Counted from the first letter of the stretch, positions 26,105 to 37,520 are shown. The stretch: DNA of 64,000 bases from Collybiopsis luxurians FD-317 M1 (GCA_000827265.1 KN834749.1:2529462-2593461), one strand, 5' to 3'. The notes: a model not told the origin generated them from the sequence alone. Numbers and translations are program-made.

Positions 26105-28019
26105 CGTGTTCAAGCGGCGTTCTGAAAGTAAAGTAAGATACTTCCACGCCTCAGTAAAAGTTCAGTCAACCGGACAAAGGTGATGGTAAATTAGGAAGGA
26201 TAGTACCAAGGGCCGTTCCTTCGCATCATCTTCACGCGCTAAAAATGGTCTTTGGGCGCTTATATTTGGCGTCTATTTTTTTTCATTCTTTCTGCAAACT
26301 TTCTCGTCCTCGATACTGGTCTGTAGGCCACTGGATCTCCCAAACTGACTAAACGGTAAACCCGGACTGGATCCGCTTTTTTAGTCTCATACTACAGCTT
26401 CAAAGAATTCATGCGCAGCGGCATACCGCTTTGAGTGATGTTACTAACCGGAACATAAAAAAGTCTCGTCGTTCAAAAAGTGATGGAGACCCGAACTCAC
26501 TCAATTCTCCCTGCATCATCTTTTCGTCGCAGTTCTTTCGTATTGAATCTTTCAGTCAACAGATGAGAGATCTGTTCCATGCAATCCTTTCTCGAAATGT
26601 TTTATCTTTCTTCGAAGATTTGCTAGGCGCGCCTACAACCCTCAACCCATCCTTTTTTCTTATTCCTCGGAGCTTAATTCAAACACTTCCAAACATCGAG
26701 CATCTTCATCACTTTGCCAGCCAACTCATCGACAGTGACCAACCGAATAAGACGTCGTCCCGTCAAATCCACACGCAAACAGAAATCAGAAAATCAGATG
26801 GTTCTTTTTGTGACCAGCATCTCTATTTTTTAAGACTTCGGATTACTTATACTCTTGTTCGAATTCACTTAAGGAATGCCGCTACACTAATTCCCTTTAA
26901 AGGCAAAACCGATTCGTCGGCAGAAGGAGTTGAGTAAGGCTGCATAGCGACAGACGCGATTAGTCACGGTCAAAGCGAAGTATATCAGATCAGATCGGGT
27001 AAGTATTTCTTTGACATCGTGCACACGAGACGATGTTATTCAATTGAACAGTTTAGTACATTGGTTATCTGAGTGATTATACCATTCATGACTTTCCGAA
27101 ATAGTAGTTCCTCCGAAGCGCCTGCTCGGCGCTAGCAGGACAGTACACCATTCTCCATCGAGGACTCTTGAATGTCTTCCTCCTTTAAAAAGTTAGCACA
27201 AAGTGAACAATCATAGAGAACCAATGCATATCTCTCCACTCTGAGGCAGGTGCGGTATGCGGATGGACTTGCCCTACCTTCTCTCGCATACGGCATATCC
27301 GTCATCCTGGAAATCTGGTGGCAACAGTCAAGCGACCGTTGTGCATATCGGGCTGAACGTGTCCCTTCTAGATGCCAGGGGAATCGAACGTCTCTGCCGC
27401 AAGGTTCTTCTCTTTGTCTTCATGTAAATTCATTCTTATTCTGCGGAGACTGGGCGAGTATACGAACTTGCTAGGTCCAAAGTATCGAAGTGGACTCACT
27501 TGGGCTTCAGGAACCTTGATGCATCAGGTCCCCCGGTCAGAGCGGCTCTGACTTTGACTTTATCGCAGAATTGAAAAAACCAAAAGTTTGGCAGTTGTTC
27601 ATTGTGAGTAGGAAGAAATGCTTTGAATCTGCATGTAGTTAGCTATGAATCGTTAAGTGAATGACAAATGCGTCGTTCTTTACTGTTTTCAGACCTTCCC
27701 GAACTATCCATACAATTTCTGACAGTAACGAGAGTAAATTAATGATTTTGAGCACGTTCTCGAAGGATCCTCGCAAATCAAAAAAATTAAAATCACGCAG
27801 CTTGGCAAAAACAATGGGCGAGACCGCCGAATATCTAACCATCTATTTCTTTCATCAAAGAGCACTTGCTTTGGTTTCCATTGAAGATTGGCAGAATCTA
27901 CCACAAGTATACGAAGTGGGTAATGGCACAGAGTCACTCGTGTTCATCAGATTCTCAGGCTCTTTCTGGATGTTTATCGCGCTTTCTGAACTCCTTGAAC
28001 GATCACCGCCAGCTCAAAT
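26105..28019. other. Intergenic, about 1.9 kb, no gene supported
   Basis: Upstream of delta-adaptin and of the DUF7918-like gene. A plus-strand open frame at 26431-26937 has 168 codons but opens with TTG; from its first ATG it is shorter, and no domain was recognised. Frames near 27250-27480 and 27661-28048 also lack motifs. No repeat or RNA gene was confirmed. Confidence 0.35.
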
Positions 28020-29604
28020 ATGCCTCCACTGAAAACCTTGGGGCTTGAGTGTTGGATTACAACCTACTCACTCGATGACCCAAACGGAACTATAGGTGAG
28101 ATGTCCTGTGGCAAAGCGAATACTACTGTCGATCCCGTAACCGGTACCACCAATACTGTCACTTCTGTGGTTTTACCTTCTTCGGGCCTGCCAGAAAATG
28201 TAGGTGTTCGATTCGCTTGAAAAGAAAATTCTGTATGATTTAACCCTTCCCCCTTGCAGTACAGCTATGACGTCTGTTGGCGCACTGTCGATCCTGGCAA
28301 TGCAATGTCTCTGCTGTGTCAGGTAATCTTCAAAGGGCCATATGGCCATTTTAGAAGGGTCGAGGCCTCCATATGGATGTGCCGCTCGAAGCCTGAATCT
28401 CAATCGCGCTCCACGAAGCACTGGTGCGAGCATGAAGGAGGTCTGCTCAAGCCGTATGGTAGGCACTTAGCTGGCTTTCCGCGAAATCAAACATGTTTAG
28501 GTTGAGATACATAACCTAAGGTATCACGACGTCTTATAAAATGGGATCAATACGTCTCGAGATACAACGCGTCAATGGAGATATAGAAGATGACCTCTTT
28601 ATGGACATAGTGGATAAGAGGAGCCCCTGGCTCGTATTCGAATATAACTTTGTGCGGCAAGAAAGCCTAGGTGAACTTACTCCGATGGAAAAAAGTTTTT
28701 ATTGACAAGGCTTCAGATGATCAACTCGCTGTTTATTCTTCGAGTGGGAGTCATGTCCCTCATACTCAGGTCTCAGCTATGTTTGCTGCAGAACTAGCTC
28801 GTAAAGTGGGTAATCCATCCTCATTGATACCGGTGTCAGATTCAAGTGACTACAGAAAACAATTGAAAATCTTCTGAAGCAAAAGATAGATTTAGAGGAT
28901 AAGGTTGGTCATTGCCTGCTCTTCGAGTCATCATCGACATCCACCATCCCTATCGCACAGATTGAGCGTGCCAGGTTGGATCAAGCCCGGATTTCCAAAC
29001 TCAGAGCAGATATCCATGCAAAACGCAGAGAGCTTGCTGAAATTGATAGTTCAATTGATAGGTTCGTTCCTGAAGCAAGCCCTTCTGTGCCGCGAAGGAC
29101 CCACACACTGACTTACCAGCAGGCCGGCCTTCGCCAGAAAGAAGGTCAGTTGTTCAATCGTAGCTGGAGCTTGCAGACTCACATAGAATGTTTTGAATGG
29201 CAAGAAGAGGAGCGGAAATTCTAGCGGGAAGGAAGTAGAGGAAGACGAGGAAGATGAGGAGGAAGATGAGGAAGAGAGGACGAGATCTAGGAGGAAGGTG
29301 GTCGTGAATGAAGAACGAGTGCGTGGACTTTCTTTTTGACGCTTAGCCAAAGCCAACTAATCTTATCTTCCTGTAGGAAGCCACCGAAAACAATAAGCAA
29401 AGACCGAGTAAGAAAGGAAAGAATCCCGCCGACCCCGTAGCTTGCGAAAGGTGCATCCGGCGAGGCGAAAAGTGCATTCCTGGTACCCGCCAGACGAACA
29501 GGCCAGTTAGAGCATGTCAACAGTGCAATACCGGAAAGAGGAAATGTTCGCTAATTCCTGACTTCTCGAGCTCGCCAGCTAAACGTTCGACTGGGACGGC
29601 TTGA
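28020..29604 (+). CDS. Basidiomycete-type protein with DUF7918-like N-terminus and Cys-rich C-terminal cluster
   Basis: Exon 1 (28020-28199) begins MPPLKTLGLECWITTYSLDD and ends SSGLPEN. Exon 2 from 28260 reads YSYDVCWRTVDPGNAMSLL. A later exon gives MGSIRLEIQRVNGDIEDD and SPWLVFEYNF. This beta-rich pattern resembles the DUF7918-type domain common in agaricomycetes, recalled rather than searched. A coiled-coil segment follows (IERARLDQARISKLRADIHA), then an acidic/basic stretch, then a final exon with CERCIRRGEKC, a spacer and CQQCNTGKRKCS, a Zn-cluster-like arrangement. The stop is at 29602-29604. Internal splicing between about 28660 and 28890 could not be settled, so part of the gene may be degenerate. 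Function unknown; a DNA- or chromatin-binding role is only an inference. Confidence 0.5.
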
Positions 29605-30251
29605 CATCTCTGTCCTCGTTGCCGTGGTCACCTTGGAGAAGAGGGCCAAGAAGACAGAGCAAAAGACCAACGAGTATCCAGTGAATGGAGAGTTCAGAGG
29701 TGTTTGCTTCTGTGAGGGAGGCAATGGAAAGTGCCGTGAATTGGAGTGGGTCGGATGACGAGGAGTAGTAGTTTTTTGCTGAAATTTTGTTTGTTTTATG
29801 TTTGAACATTTGAATGCTGAACTTGTGCGTAAGTTGTATATATACCTATTCATTAGAGGGTGAGATTTCTTGTTTGAAGCGTTCAAAATTGTTTTCTTGT
29901 GAATTTCGCGATATGCTTGCAGTACACTTATATGAAAGTTGAAGTCTCCGGACATAAACCAGGGAAAGGTACTATAACAGCGCCTCGGAAGGCCATGATT
30001 CTGAAGTATTTACCCAGGGAGCGAAGTCCAGAAAACAAACAGGATTACAAAGTATACGCGACAATAGAAGCACACATGTACTGTACATAGTGGGTTTAGA
30101 GCAAGAAAATACACGACTAAGCAAAGAATCCATCGAAATTCCATTCACAGGTCCCACCCCATGGCCACAGTCGTCACTGTGGTTCTTTGCAGACCTCACT
30201 GAATTTCCGTCAACTCCATCCAACAGTCAATGGGAATGGCGAGCTAACGAT
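29605..30251. other. Intergenic between two convergent genes
   Basis: 3' flanks of the DUF7918-like and DUF6697-type genes. Frames at 29551-29955 (minus) and 29899-30090 (plus) have no motif. Confidence 0.35.
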
Positions 30252-32182
30252 TCACCGTTTCCCGTCCCCAATCCCCCTATTAGTACCGGAGCCTCCGACG
30301 TTCAAACGACTGACTTGTGTTGGGTGCACAGTATGTCCTAGATGGCGCAACATATCGTCGACAAAGTACTGGTCAAATCCAATGCATTCGAGAACGACGA
30401 TGTTGACTTGCTGCTCAGTGAAGGGAGGAAAGAGGTGAGTTAGAGGTTAGAGGTTAGAGAGAACTAAATAAATAACGAGAGGACTGAGATGAAGAGTGAG
30501 TTTGAAAATTCACTAACCTCTTCGTCACGAACCAATGCATCCCTAACATCATCTTTGTCTAAACTTGCCACTGATTTTCCGAGTCGACGTGCGATTCTCT
30601 CTCGGTAATGGGCATGCTGAGCTTTTTTGATAATATCTGCCTCGAGGGAACTTCGAACCTAGAATAACCATTACGATATATGCAACAAAAGAAAAAGAGG
30701 TTGTAATCAGTGGCTGTTTCTGACTTAAATATTGCGCAGAACTGAAAAAACGACCCTGGCCGAAGGAATTTACTGGAAAGGGGAAGCATAACTTGCCTTT
30801 TCCTCCAACTCGCTATACCACCTGCCCCCAATCTTTCCCTTGGAATAGCACTTGTACTCCCCCAGATAACCCCAAAGCGCCCCATCTCTCTGAGCTTTGG
30901 TAAACATTGAACACCTCTCAAACCTCATCTGCGCCTCTGGTCTGGCTGTGAACAGCACACCTGGCTTCCCCGGCTTTGCGGGCATCAAAGGATTACGCTC
31001 GAGTAGAGGAAAAATAAGTTTTCTCTCCTGGCGTCGTGAAGCATTTATTGGAACAGGATTTCGTTCTGGCTTGATACGAACGATCATCTGTTGATCGCTC
31101 ATGCCGTATGCGAGTCGGAGTGTATCGCGACGAATTTGGACCGGCGGACCAGCATTGAGATAGGACACCAGGGGGGATGATACACGATGTTGCGGGATCG
31201 GAGGGGCAGAAGCGAGAAGTGATGTGATGTGTGCTCGGAGGGAAGTTCCAGATGGGACGGTGCCAGAAAGAGATGATGACGGGATAGATGTAGAATTGTC
31301 AGCAGGCTCCGTAGTCCCCGTAGCGCTGTCTTCCGAAGACTTTAGCTTTTTAGATGTCGCAGCCTTCTCGTCAAGCTCATCGACGGCCTTCCGCTTGACA
31401 TTTCGCTTAGTTATTTGCCTTGTCTTGGAAACAGGTTTCCTCCTCTCGGACTTTTGGGAATCAGAATCGACCCATTCTGGATCCTCATCTGAGTCTAGAG
31501 CCTTTTGCATCTGCATCTCCAAGTCGTGTTTAAGTTCTGCCTCCATAGCTTCGAATTCGGTAAGGTCCTCGAAGTTGCCATCATCAATGACAAAGTCAAA
31601 CAAGGGATTCCGACGGGAATGAGCAGGCGCTGGCCGTAAGTTTGGCCTAGGAGACGACTTGAGTCCCGACAATGATTCTGGCCTGGGAGTGAGGCGAGGG
31701 GGCGGGTCACCTATGTACTGAATGCTCGACTTCTTCGATGATCCTTGGACTGTAGATTTAGAGGCTGACGAAGCAGGGCACCCCACTTGTACGCTGACAG
31801 CCCCAGATTTGGGAATCTGATGACTTGCTTGGCAGCCTACTTCCTTCGTTTCCTGTCGCTGAACCGGTACCGCATCCGTTCCTCCTGTATTGACCTTGAC
31901 CTTGAGCGCCTCCAGTTCAGCTCTCAACGCCACATTCAAGTCGCCCATTTTCTGCAATTCATCCTTGAGGTCTCCTAGCTCATTCTGTAACTCCTCATTG
32001 GCGATTTTCTCCTCCAAAAGTTCCCGTTGGATATTGGCAGCTTGTTGTCGAAAAGAATCACGGGAAGATTTTAGCCGAATACATGAAGAACATTCAGAAG
32101 CCGATGCTGTGAAGAAAACCAGCAGATAAGCAAGGGAACGAGGAGAAGGCAAGCTGTTCTTGCCTGATGTTATCGACGCCAT
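30252..32182 (-). CDS. DUF6697-type hypothetical protein with coiled coil
   Basis: Main exon from ATG 32182 encodes a hydrophobic N-terminal stretch (LAYLLVFFTASASEC, possibly a signal/anchor) and a coiled coil (LLEEKIANEELQNELGDLKD and following). Then comes a long Ser/Lys-rich disordered region and a conserved C-terminal domain: KPGVLFTARPEAQMRFERCS, MFTKAQRDGALWGYLGEYK. That last pattern recalls the basidiomycete DUF6697 family (memory, not search). Two further exons continue it: VRSSLEADIIKKAQHAHYRE with DKDDVRDALVRDEE, then LFPPFTEQQVNIVVLECIGF and LRHLGHTVHPTQVSRLNVGG, with the stop at 30252. Function is unknown. The large basic disordered middle suggests a nuclear protein, which conflicts with a true signal peptide. 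Confidence 0.7.
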
Positions 32183-32485
32183 CTTGATTCCGCCACAGAA
32201 CTATCAGTGATAGAGTCCCACTTGCCGTATTTAATTTGTGTTCAGTTCCTATTAGCGCTTAGCAAAGCGCCATTAAATGCTGGGAATCGGATATTGCAGT
32301 GTGTAGCAGAGAAACTCATGTAAAGGGACGATGCAGGGAATTGGAATAGATGCGGATGCTTCGAGAAAGAGTTTTTTTTTGCTTCACTGTACATACTCAA
32401 TTATTACATAGATCATTCAGACTAACAGACTCGGTACTAGAGGAGGAATAAAGGGTAGGTATCGCTGCTCACGAATGGCCTCAAA

Positions 32486-34138
32486 TTAGTTGTGGCCTCC
32501 TCTCCCGCCTTGACCATTTCCTGGAAATTGAAAGTTATACCAGTGAGTGTAGCAGAAAGATTTCAAGAAAGGACTTGCCGTTTCCATTACCATGGCCGTT
32601 GTTGCCTTGGCCGTGCCCATTGTTGCCTTGGCCGTGCCCATTATTGCCTTGGCCATGCCCATTGTTGCCTTGGCCGTGCCCATTGTTGCCTTGGCCGTGG
32701 CCGTTGTTGCCTTGACCGTTTCCTTGGCCGTGGCCGTTATTTCCCTGACCGTGGCCGTTGTTGCCTTGACCGTGGCCGTTGTTGCCTTGACCGTGGCCGT
32801 TGTTGCCCTGACCGTGACCGTTATTTCCTTGACCGTGGCCGTTGTTGCCTTGACCGTTTCCTTGACCGTGGCCGTTGTTGCCCTGACCGTGGCCGTTATT
32901 TCCTTGACCGTGGCCGTTGTTGCCTTGACCGTGGCCGTTATTTCCTTGACCATGGCCGTTGTTGCCATTGCCATTAGCTTCTACAAGATTTTCAGTCTTG
33001 ACGAAATACTGTCTGAAAAGTACGCTACCATCAGCCCGAGCATAATTGTAGCCCTTTCCTCCTTTCCCTCCTTCATGTCCCTTTCCGCCCTTCCCTTCGT
33101 CGTGGCCTTTACCACCTTTCCCTCCATCGTGCCCCTTTCCACCCTTTCCTCCACCGTATCCACTATCACCCTTCCCCTTGTCACCCTTTCCGTAACCCTC
33201 TATGGAAGAATTTAGCATCGTCACAGTTGGGATAACATTGGTAATGGAGCTTACCATCATCTTCCTCTTCACGAGCCAAGGGATAAGGGTGGTGTCCTCG
33301 ATTGTGATCTCCATGTCCTCCGTGTCCATGTCCATGGTCTAGATATTTCCAAGTACGTCAGTCTACGAATTTCTTGTAGATAAAAACCATACCACCGTGA
33401 CCGTATCCACCCTTACCGTGCCCCTCTGCGATGGTTGTCAGCCATCCTCCAAATTATAATTTTCTTTTCCCTGTACTTACCGGCTACGTCTTCCTCTCGA
33501 GCCCAGGGACGCAATCCGTGACCATAGCCACCTTGATCGTGTCCTTTGTTTCCTTTGCCTTTGCCGTTTCCGTGATCTGCATTGCCGTTGTTAAAAACCT
33601 ATCAGAGGTGGTTTCTCCACGTTCACGTACCGTGATGGTTATCGTCGCCTTTACCTTTCCTGTGGCCGTCTAATAAATAATCAGAATTGGGGTTTGGGTA
33701 AGTCGGACACTGTTTCGATACTTACCAGCTTCATCTACAGCGTCTTCTTCGCGGCGCCATGAATGGTGTTTATCACCCTTGCCATGGTCACCTGAAGACT
33801 GATGAATCTTCCGGTCGATTTCTGTAAGGATAAAGCTCACCGTGACCTTGACCATGGCCATCTGCGAGTAAGCCGGTTAAGCACTTGAGTCGATACTTTC
33901 AAATGGAAAATAACTTACTATGATTATCGTGGTGACCGTGATTATCGTGTCCTCCGCGGCCACCCTCTTCAGCTCTTGCGACGGCCGTAGTCTACAGAAA
34001 ACCGAGTTGTTGAGCCAGCACTTGTTGTTCATAAGCAAGAACGCGACTCACATCGACGAATCGCTTGATGCTCAGACCGTTGGTAGCGGTCGTGAAGAGA
34101 CAGAGGAGGGAGATGGTTTGAGCTGCAGAGAAACGCAT
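32486..34138 (-). CDS. Secreted His/Gly-rich repeat protein built from phase-1 mini-exons
   Basis: Exon 1 (34052-34138) encodes a signal peptide, MRFSAAQTISLLCLFTTATN, then GLSIKRFVD. Eight following exons, several only 22-65 nt, appear to be bounded by phase-1 introns. They encode variations on D/E-GHGKG and a recurring REED/REEED block: HHSWRREEDAVDEA, RPWAREEDVA and YPLAREEEDD. The large exon carries four GGKGGKGH repeats, then ADGSVLFRQYFVKTENLVEA, then about 17 NNGHGQG repeats. The terminal exon, GNGQGGRGGHN, is joined through a GC-AG intron (donor GCAAGT, about 32576). His-rich repeats could bind metal or cell-wall polymers, but that is inference. No family was recognised. Confidence 0.72.
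32590..32975 (-). repeat. About 17 tandem 21-nt repeats encoding NNGHGQG
   Basis: On the plus strand the unit reads approximately TTGCCTTGACCGTGGCCGTTG. It is interrupted twice by a short NGQG variant, which creates a higher-order pattern of about 5, 6 and 6 units. The sequence is open in several frames on both strands because of its composition. Confidence 0.9.
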
Positions 34139-34215
34139 ATTGAAGTTGAGTAGACGATATTTGACTAAAAGCAAAGAGAAGCTGAGTGCTTAGAGAGATA
34201 CGAGCCAACCTACCC

Positions 34216-34223
34216 CTTTTATA
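34216..34223 (-). promoter_or_regulatory. TATA box of the His/Gly-rich secreted protein gene
   Basis: On the minus strand the sequence reads TATAAAAG, about 80 bases upstream of the ATG at 34138. It is the only good TATA match close to this start. A strong TATA suits a highly or conditionally expressed secreted protein. Confidence 0.5.
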
Positions 34224-35644
34224 CAGGTTCTCGTAGCCATATCTGCCCCTCTGGACTTGATTCTGGCTGCAGAGCTGTAAAGGCTCAAGGCACGACTGGA
34301 GAGGGTATTAGAACTTTTCCAGCGATTATTGGCGAAATGTGAACATATGCAGTCAGGAATGAATTGTCAAAACTTCGAGTATGAAGAAACGCAGCCGAAC
34401 AAGGGTCTGGTGGGATCCAGTTTCACCCTCTTTCTTTACACCAAAGGGCGCCTCCACTCCTGTTTCGCCGAGTTGGACGTAAAGTGCCGCCAGGCCTTCT
34501 GCTTCCACGCCTTTGCGCATATTGAAGATTCCAAATTAGGGAAACTCATCGCCATATACGGTTACAGGCCTCTCTGTCGCCCCGTTACCATCCTGCCCAT
34601 TATACCGTACATTACCTGAAATAGGATAGTATTTGGTCGAGGACTACGTCACTTAGGTGTTTTACTTGCACGTTGACGTACCACATCCGTTCGAGATTCG
34701 CCCTTTTGTCTTCATTGCATACATTCCTTGACGACACCATCCTCATACCAGAGAGTCTACTCGGACGCAATCACCGCACCCTATTCTTGTCAACCCCGAG
34801 TTATTCTGCCAGCTGACCTGAATAGCTCTTTCCTAGGACGAGTACGATTCGTTATAGATTAATTTCTGAAGCTACGTGTTTCATTGTAGGAGGATACATG
34901 CACTTAGTAGGCACGGTTGAAGTCGCAATTTTAATAAGGGTCTCCACCATTCATTTCATTAAGAAGCAATTTCTCAACGAAGTTATAGGATGATGGTACC
35001 TGGTCGGAGCATTCTTCGAGGTGAACCAAGAGGCTTCTGTGGACCTAGTTCGAACATACTATTAAACAGCATACTACTGCATTCTGTGAGTAGCTAGGAA
35101 GTAACAATGCGTTGAGCAAATGGATGAGTTGGTAAAGCCTGCCGGAAGGGAAAGCTCACTGCGCACGTATATTCAGCAATGAACGTTGCCCTCGGCAAAT
35201 ATTGACATGCACACCTTCTTGATTTCTTCCGGCCACGATTTATTCTTCGTGCTGAATTTCTTCGTAAAGCAATGTAAGCATTTTGAGTTAGCAAGGAGTT
35301 GAGGACAACCATCATCAGGAGGGAGAGGAGAGTAACACAAAAGTTGTATTCCTGTCATCTCACCAATTGCCGCACGCAGCGGCTAGAGAGACAGTAAGAG
35401 AGGCTGCTGACTTGACCGCTGAATCATAATCAAAGAAAGTCCATTTAGCTTACATCGTACAATGCTATATATCCTCATTTGAGAAGCCAGACATCGAGAC
35501 TGGGCCAAGGAATGAGAGAATCAGCCGGTAATTGCCAGGCAAGAAATTGAACTGACACGTCCATGTCCAAACACGGTATCTGGCTTCTCTGCCTCCTCCG
35601 TCTTGGCACCATCAAATTTCTTCCTTAGGATCCAGCTAAACCCC
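34224..35644. other. Intergenic, about 1.4 kb, with a weak Cys-rich minus-strand frame
   Basis: A minus-strand frame at 35173-35358 encodes a short Cys-containing sequence (SKCLHCFTKKFS, then WPEEIKKVCMSIF, ending VHC). It could be the last exon of a small secreted protein, but no clean first exon could be joined. A plus-strand frame at 34329-34619 has no motif. Otherwise nothing was recognised. Confidence 0.3.
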
Positions 35645-37033
35645 TTATCTCCGCTCAACATATGCCCCCACCATCATCTCATACACAAGTACCGCTTGTT
35701 CCGGCCTCTGCACCATCCCCGGTCTTTGCTCCCTGAGTGAATCAATCTCCTGCGCGATTAGGTCATTGGCCAGATGTTGCGGAAGTGGAGGAAGGGGTCC
35801 ACTGTCGTCGGTAGATGTAGGCTTCGATGCGGTCGAAGTTGACTTGGAAGCACCATGTCGATCTGCAGGTGGAAGTAGGAACCCGGCATGTCTCAACAGG
35901 CTGTTCATGGCAATAAAAGAGCCCGTTCGACCGATTCCAGCCGAGCAGCCCACAATGATTGGGGGATCATCTGAATCATCACTGCTGTCGTTAGAGTCAT
36001 TCCGGCGAGCAGGTGCTCGATTTACTTTATCAACGAGACGAACGAACTCGAAAAGCGCCGCACGATCGGAGGGTGAGGGGACGGAGTGGTCTGGCCAGGC
36101 GTGAAAGAGTAGATGCGTGAAAATTGTTGGTCTTGACGTTCTTTTCGCCGGTGACGCTGAATCGTCATCGCCATATTCGTCTTCTGAGTCATCTAAATTG
36201 CGTCCGGAGGTCGTAGACGACAAAGTAGCCACAGTAGACGGCACAGGACCTTCATCAATATCGTTAGCAATGGGTCTGGCCTCGACAACACTCTTCACAC
36301 AACATGCCTCCCGAATATGCTCCTGAGCCAGAAGTGTCACCTTCAGAGCTCTGGGCGTTGCAGAAGCAGATGAATTCCGAGTGTGCTCCGAAGGATCAGG
36401 CGTAATGATCATTGTTTGACCAACGACATCAGGAAAGTATGGATGAGCTTTCCGACGGCCCGATTCAATGTTTTGTGTGAGTTGAACAACAGTCCGAGGA
36501 TGTGGAAAATGCGTGGTAGCGGAAGTAGAAGTAGAGGTGACAGAGCCAGGAGTGGAAGGAGAGGGAGACGGAGCGATAGCTCCACCATCATCAAGCAACA
36601 TGTTTAGGAACGTGTAGGATGTGTTCTGTAGGGCAGCCTGGGACGCAATCCATAATTTTCGACCATATTTTTCTCGAACCCAGTTCGCATTTAGGTAGGC
36701 GTCATCTCCTGTCCCCACAAGCCGAACCCTCACCCGAGTCCTATCATACGGTAACACATCTATATATCTGTTTTTGCGAATATTTTCTGGGAGCACTGCG
36801 GCGGCGACAGAATAATGGTTCTCCTCCGGGGAAGCAATAGTATTTGACTCGGAATGAGACGGAGATCCGTTCTTCGATCGAACCATCTGAAGTGATTTGG
36901 TTCGCAGTTTTGCGCGAGCATCTTCGCGCTCATCAAGTGTAGCGAGAACGGATTGGATGTGAGGAGTTGTGTAGGACGCTTGAAGCCACGCGGGAGCCGA
37001 ATCGGAGAGGGCGCTCTTGAGAGATTTAGACAT
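35645..37033 (-). CDS. Protein tyrosine phosphatase (classical PTP fold)
   Basis: Single uninterrupted exon of 462 codons from ATG 37033 (MSKSLKSALSDSAPAWLQAS). Family elements appear in order: NRYIDVLPYDRTRVRV (the N-R-Y-x-D-V-x-P-Y substrate-loop motif), DDAYLNANWV, KLWIASQAAL, VVQLTQNIESGRRKAHPYFP, FHAWPDHSVPSP (WPD loop with general acid) and the P-loop VGCSAGIGRTGSF with catalytic Cys and Arg. The His that usually precedes the Cys is Gly here. Serine-rich insertions (for example APSPSPSTPGSVTSTSTSA) lengthen it beyond a minimal PTP domain. It dephosphorylates phosphotyrosine; likely roles are in MAP-kinase or stress signalling, but the target cannot be read. Confidence 0.87.
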   Translation of the reverse strand: MSKSLKSALSDSAPAWLQASYTTPHIQSVLATLDEREDARAKLRTKSLQMVRSKNGSPSHSESNTIASPEENHYSVAAAVLPENIRKNRYIDVLPYDRTRVRVRLVGTGDDAYLNANWVREKYGRKLWIASQAALQNTSYTFLNMLLDDGGAIAPSPSPSTPGSVTSTSTSATTHFPHPRTVVQLTQNIESGRRKAHPYFPDVVGQTMIITPDPSEHTRNSSASATPRALKVTLLAQEHIREACCVKSVVEARPIANDIDEGPVPSTVATLSSTTSGRNLDDSEDEYGDDDSASPAKRTSRPTIFTHLLFHAWPDHSVPSPSDRAALFEFVRLVDKVNRAPARRNDSNDSSDDSDDPPIIVGCSAGIGRTGSFIAMNSLLRHAGFLLPPADRHGASKSTSTASKPTSTDDSGPLPPLPQHLANDLIAQEIDSLREQRPGMVQRPEQAVLVYEMMVGAYVERR

Positions 37034-37520
37034 CGCAGTTGAAAACCCAGTATGAGATAAAGCTAAAGATCGATGACAAAGTTAAGCCATTTGGATCGAG
37101 GTACTCGCTGAAGGTAGGCGCACCGAGGCAGTATATGGAGATGACGGTTGGCTATCAAAGTCAAGAATGAATAAGCGCCCATTTGATGGTCCTTATCTTA
37201 TCGTCTAAGGGCTTTTTTCTGTGCAGTAGATTGCATAGAGTACTGCCGTAGGAGCTCCAAAAGAGATTACAGGAAATATTTAAGTCAAGTAATACAGTAC
37301 AAAGACAATGTTCATCAATTTCTCATAGATTTGTGATTACTGTAGGGCACGAGGAGCAGTTTTGGAGTAGATGCTATTGAGGGGCATGTAGAACATCAGC
37401 TGTCAGAGGAGAGAGAAAGGTGAATGATTAATAAATAACAGTAGTATGCAAAAATTATGTATATCTAAAACTCAGAAACCAGGTGTATCAAGAAAGCAAG
37501 TGTCCGTCCAGCCATACGCA
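37034..37520. other. Intergenic between the phosphatase and the UBP2-like gene
   Basis: Promoter side of the phosphatase and 3' flank of the deubiquitinase. No gene or repeat was recognised. Confidence 0.35.

Noticed and set aside
26431..26937. 168-codon plus-strand frame
   Set aside because: It opens only with TTG, has no motif or splice partner, and is low in codon regularity; kept only as a note in the intergenic entry.
27350..27400. tRNA-like T arm (GGGGAATCGAAC on the plus strand)
   Set aside because: No acceptor stem, anticodon arm or A box could be matched around it.
32590..32975. Direct repeats that could suggest a CRISPR array
   Set aside because: The repeats are contiguous 21-nt units without unique spacers, are coding, and the genome is eukaryotic.
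32492..33215. Long plus-strand frames of 161 and 207 codons
   Set aside because: They arise from the 21-nt repeat array being open in several frames; the minus-strand frame has the signal peptide, splice sites and regular protein repeats.
34329..34619. 96-codon plus-strand frame with several Cys
   Set aside because: No signal peptide, no recognisable domain and no supporting splice structure.
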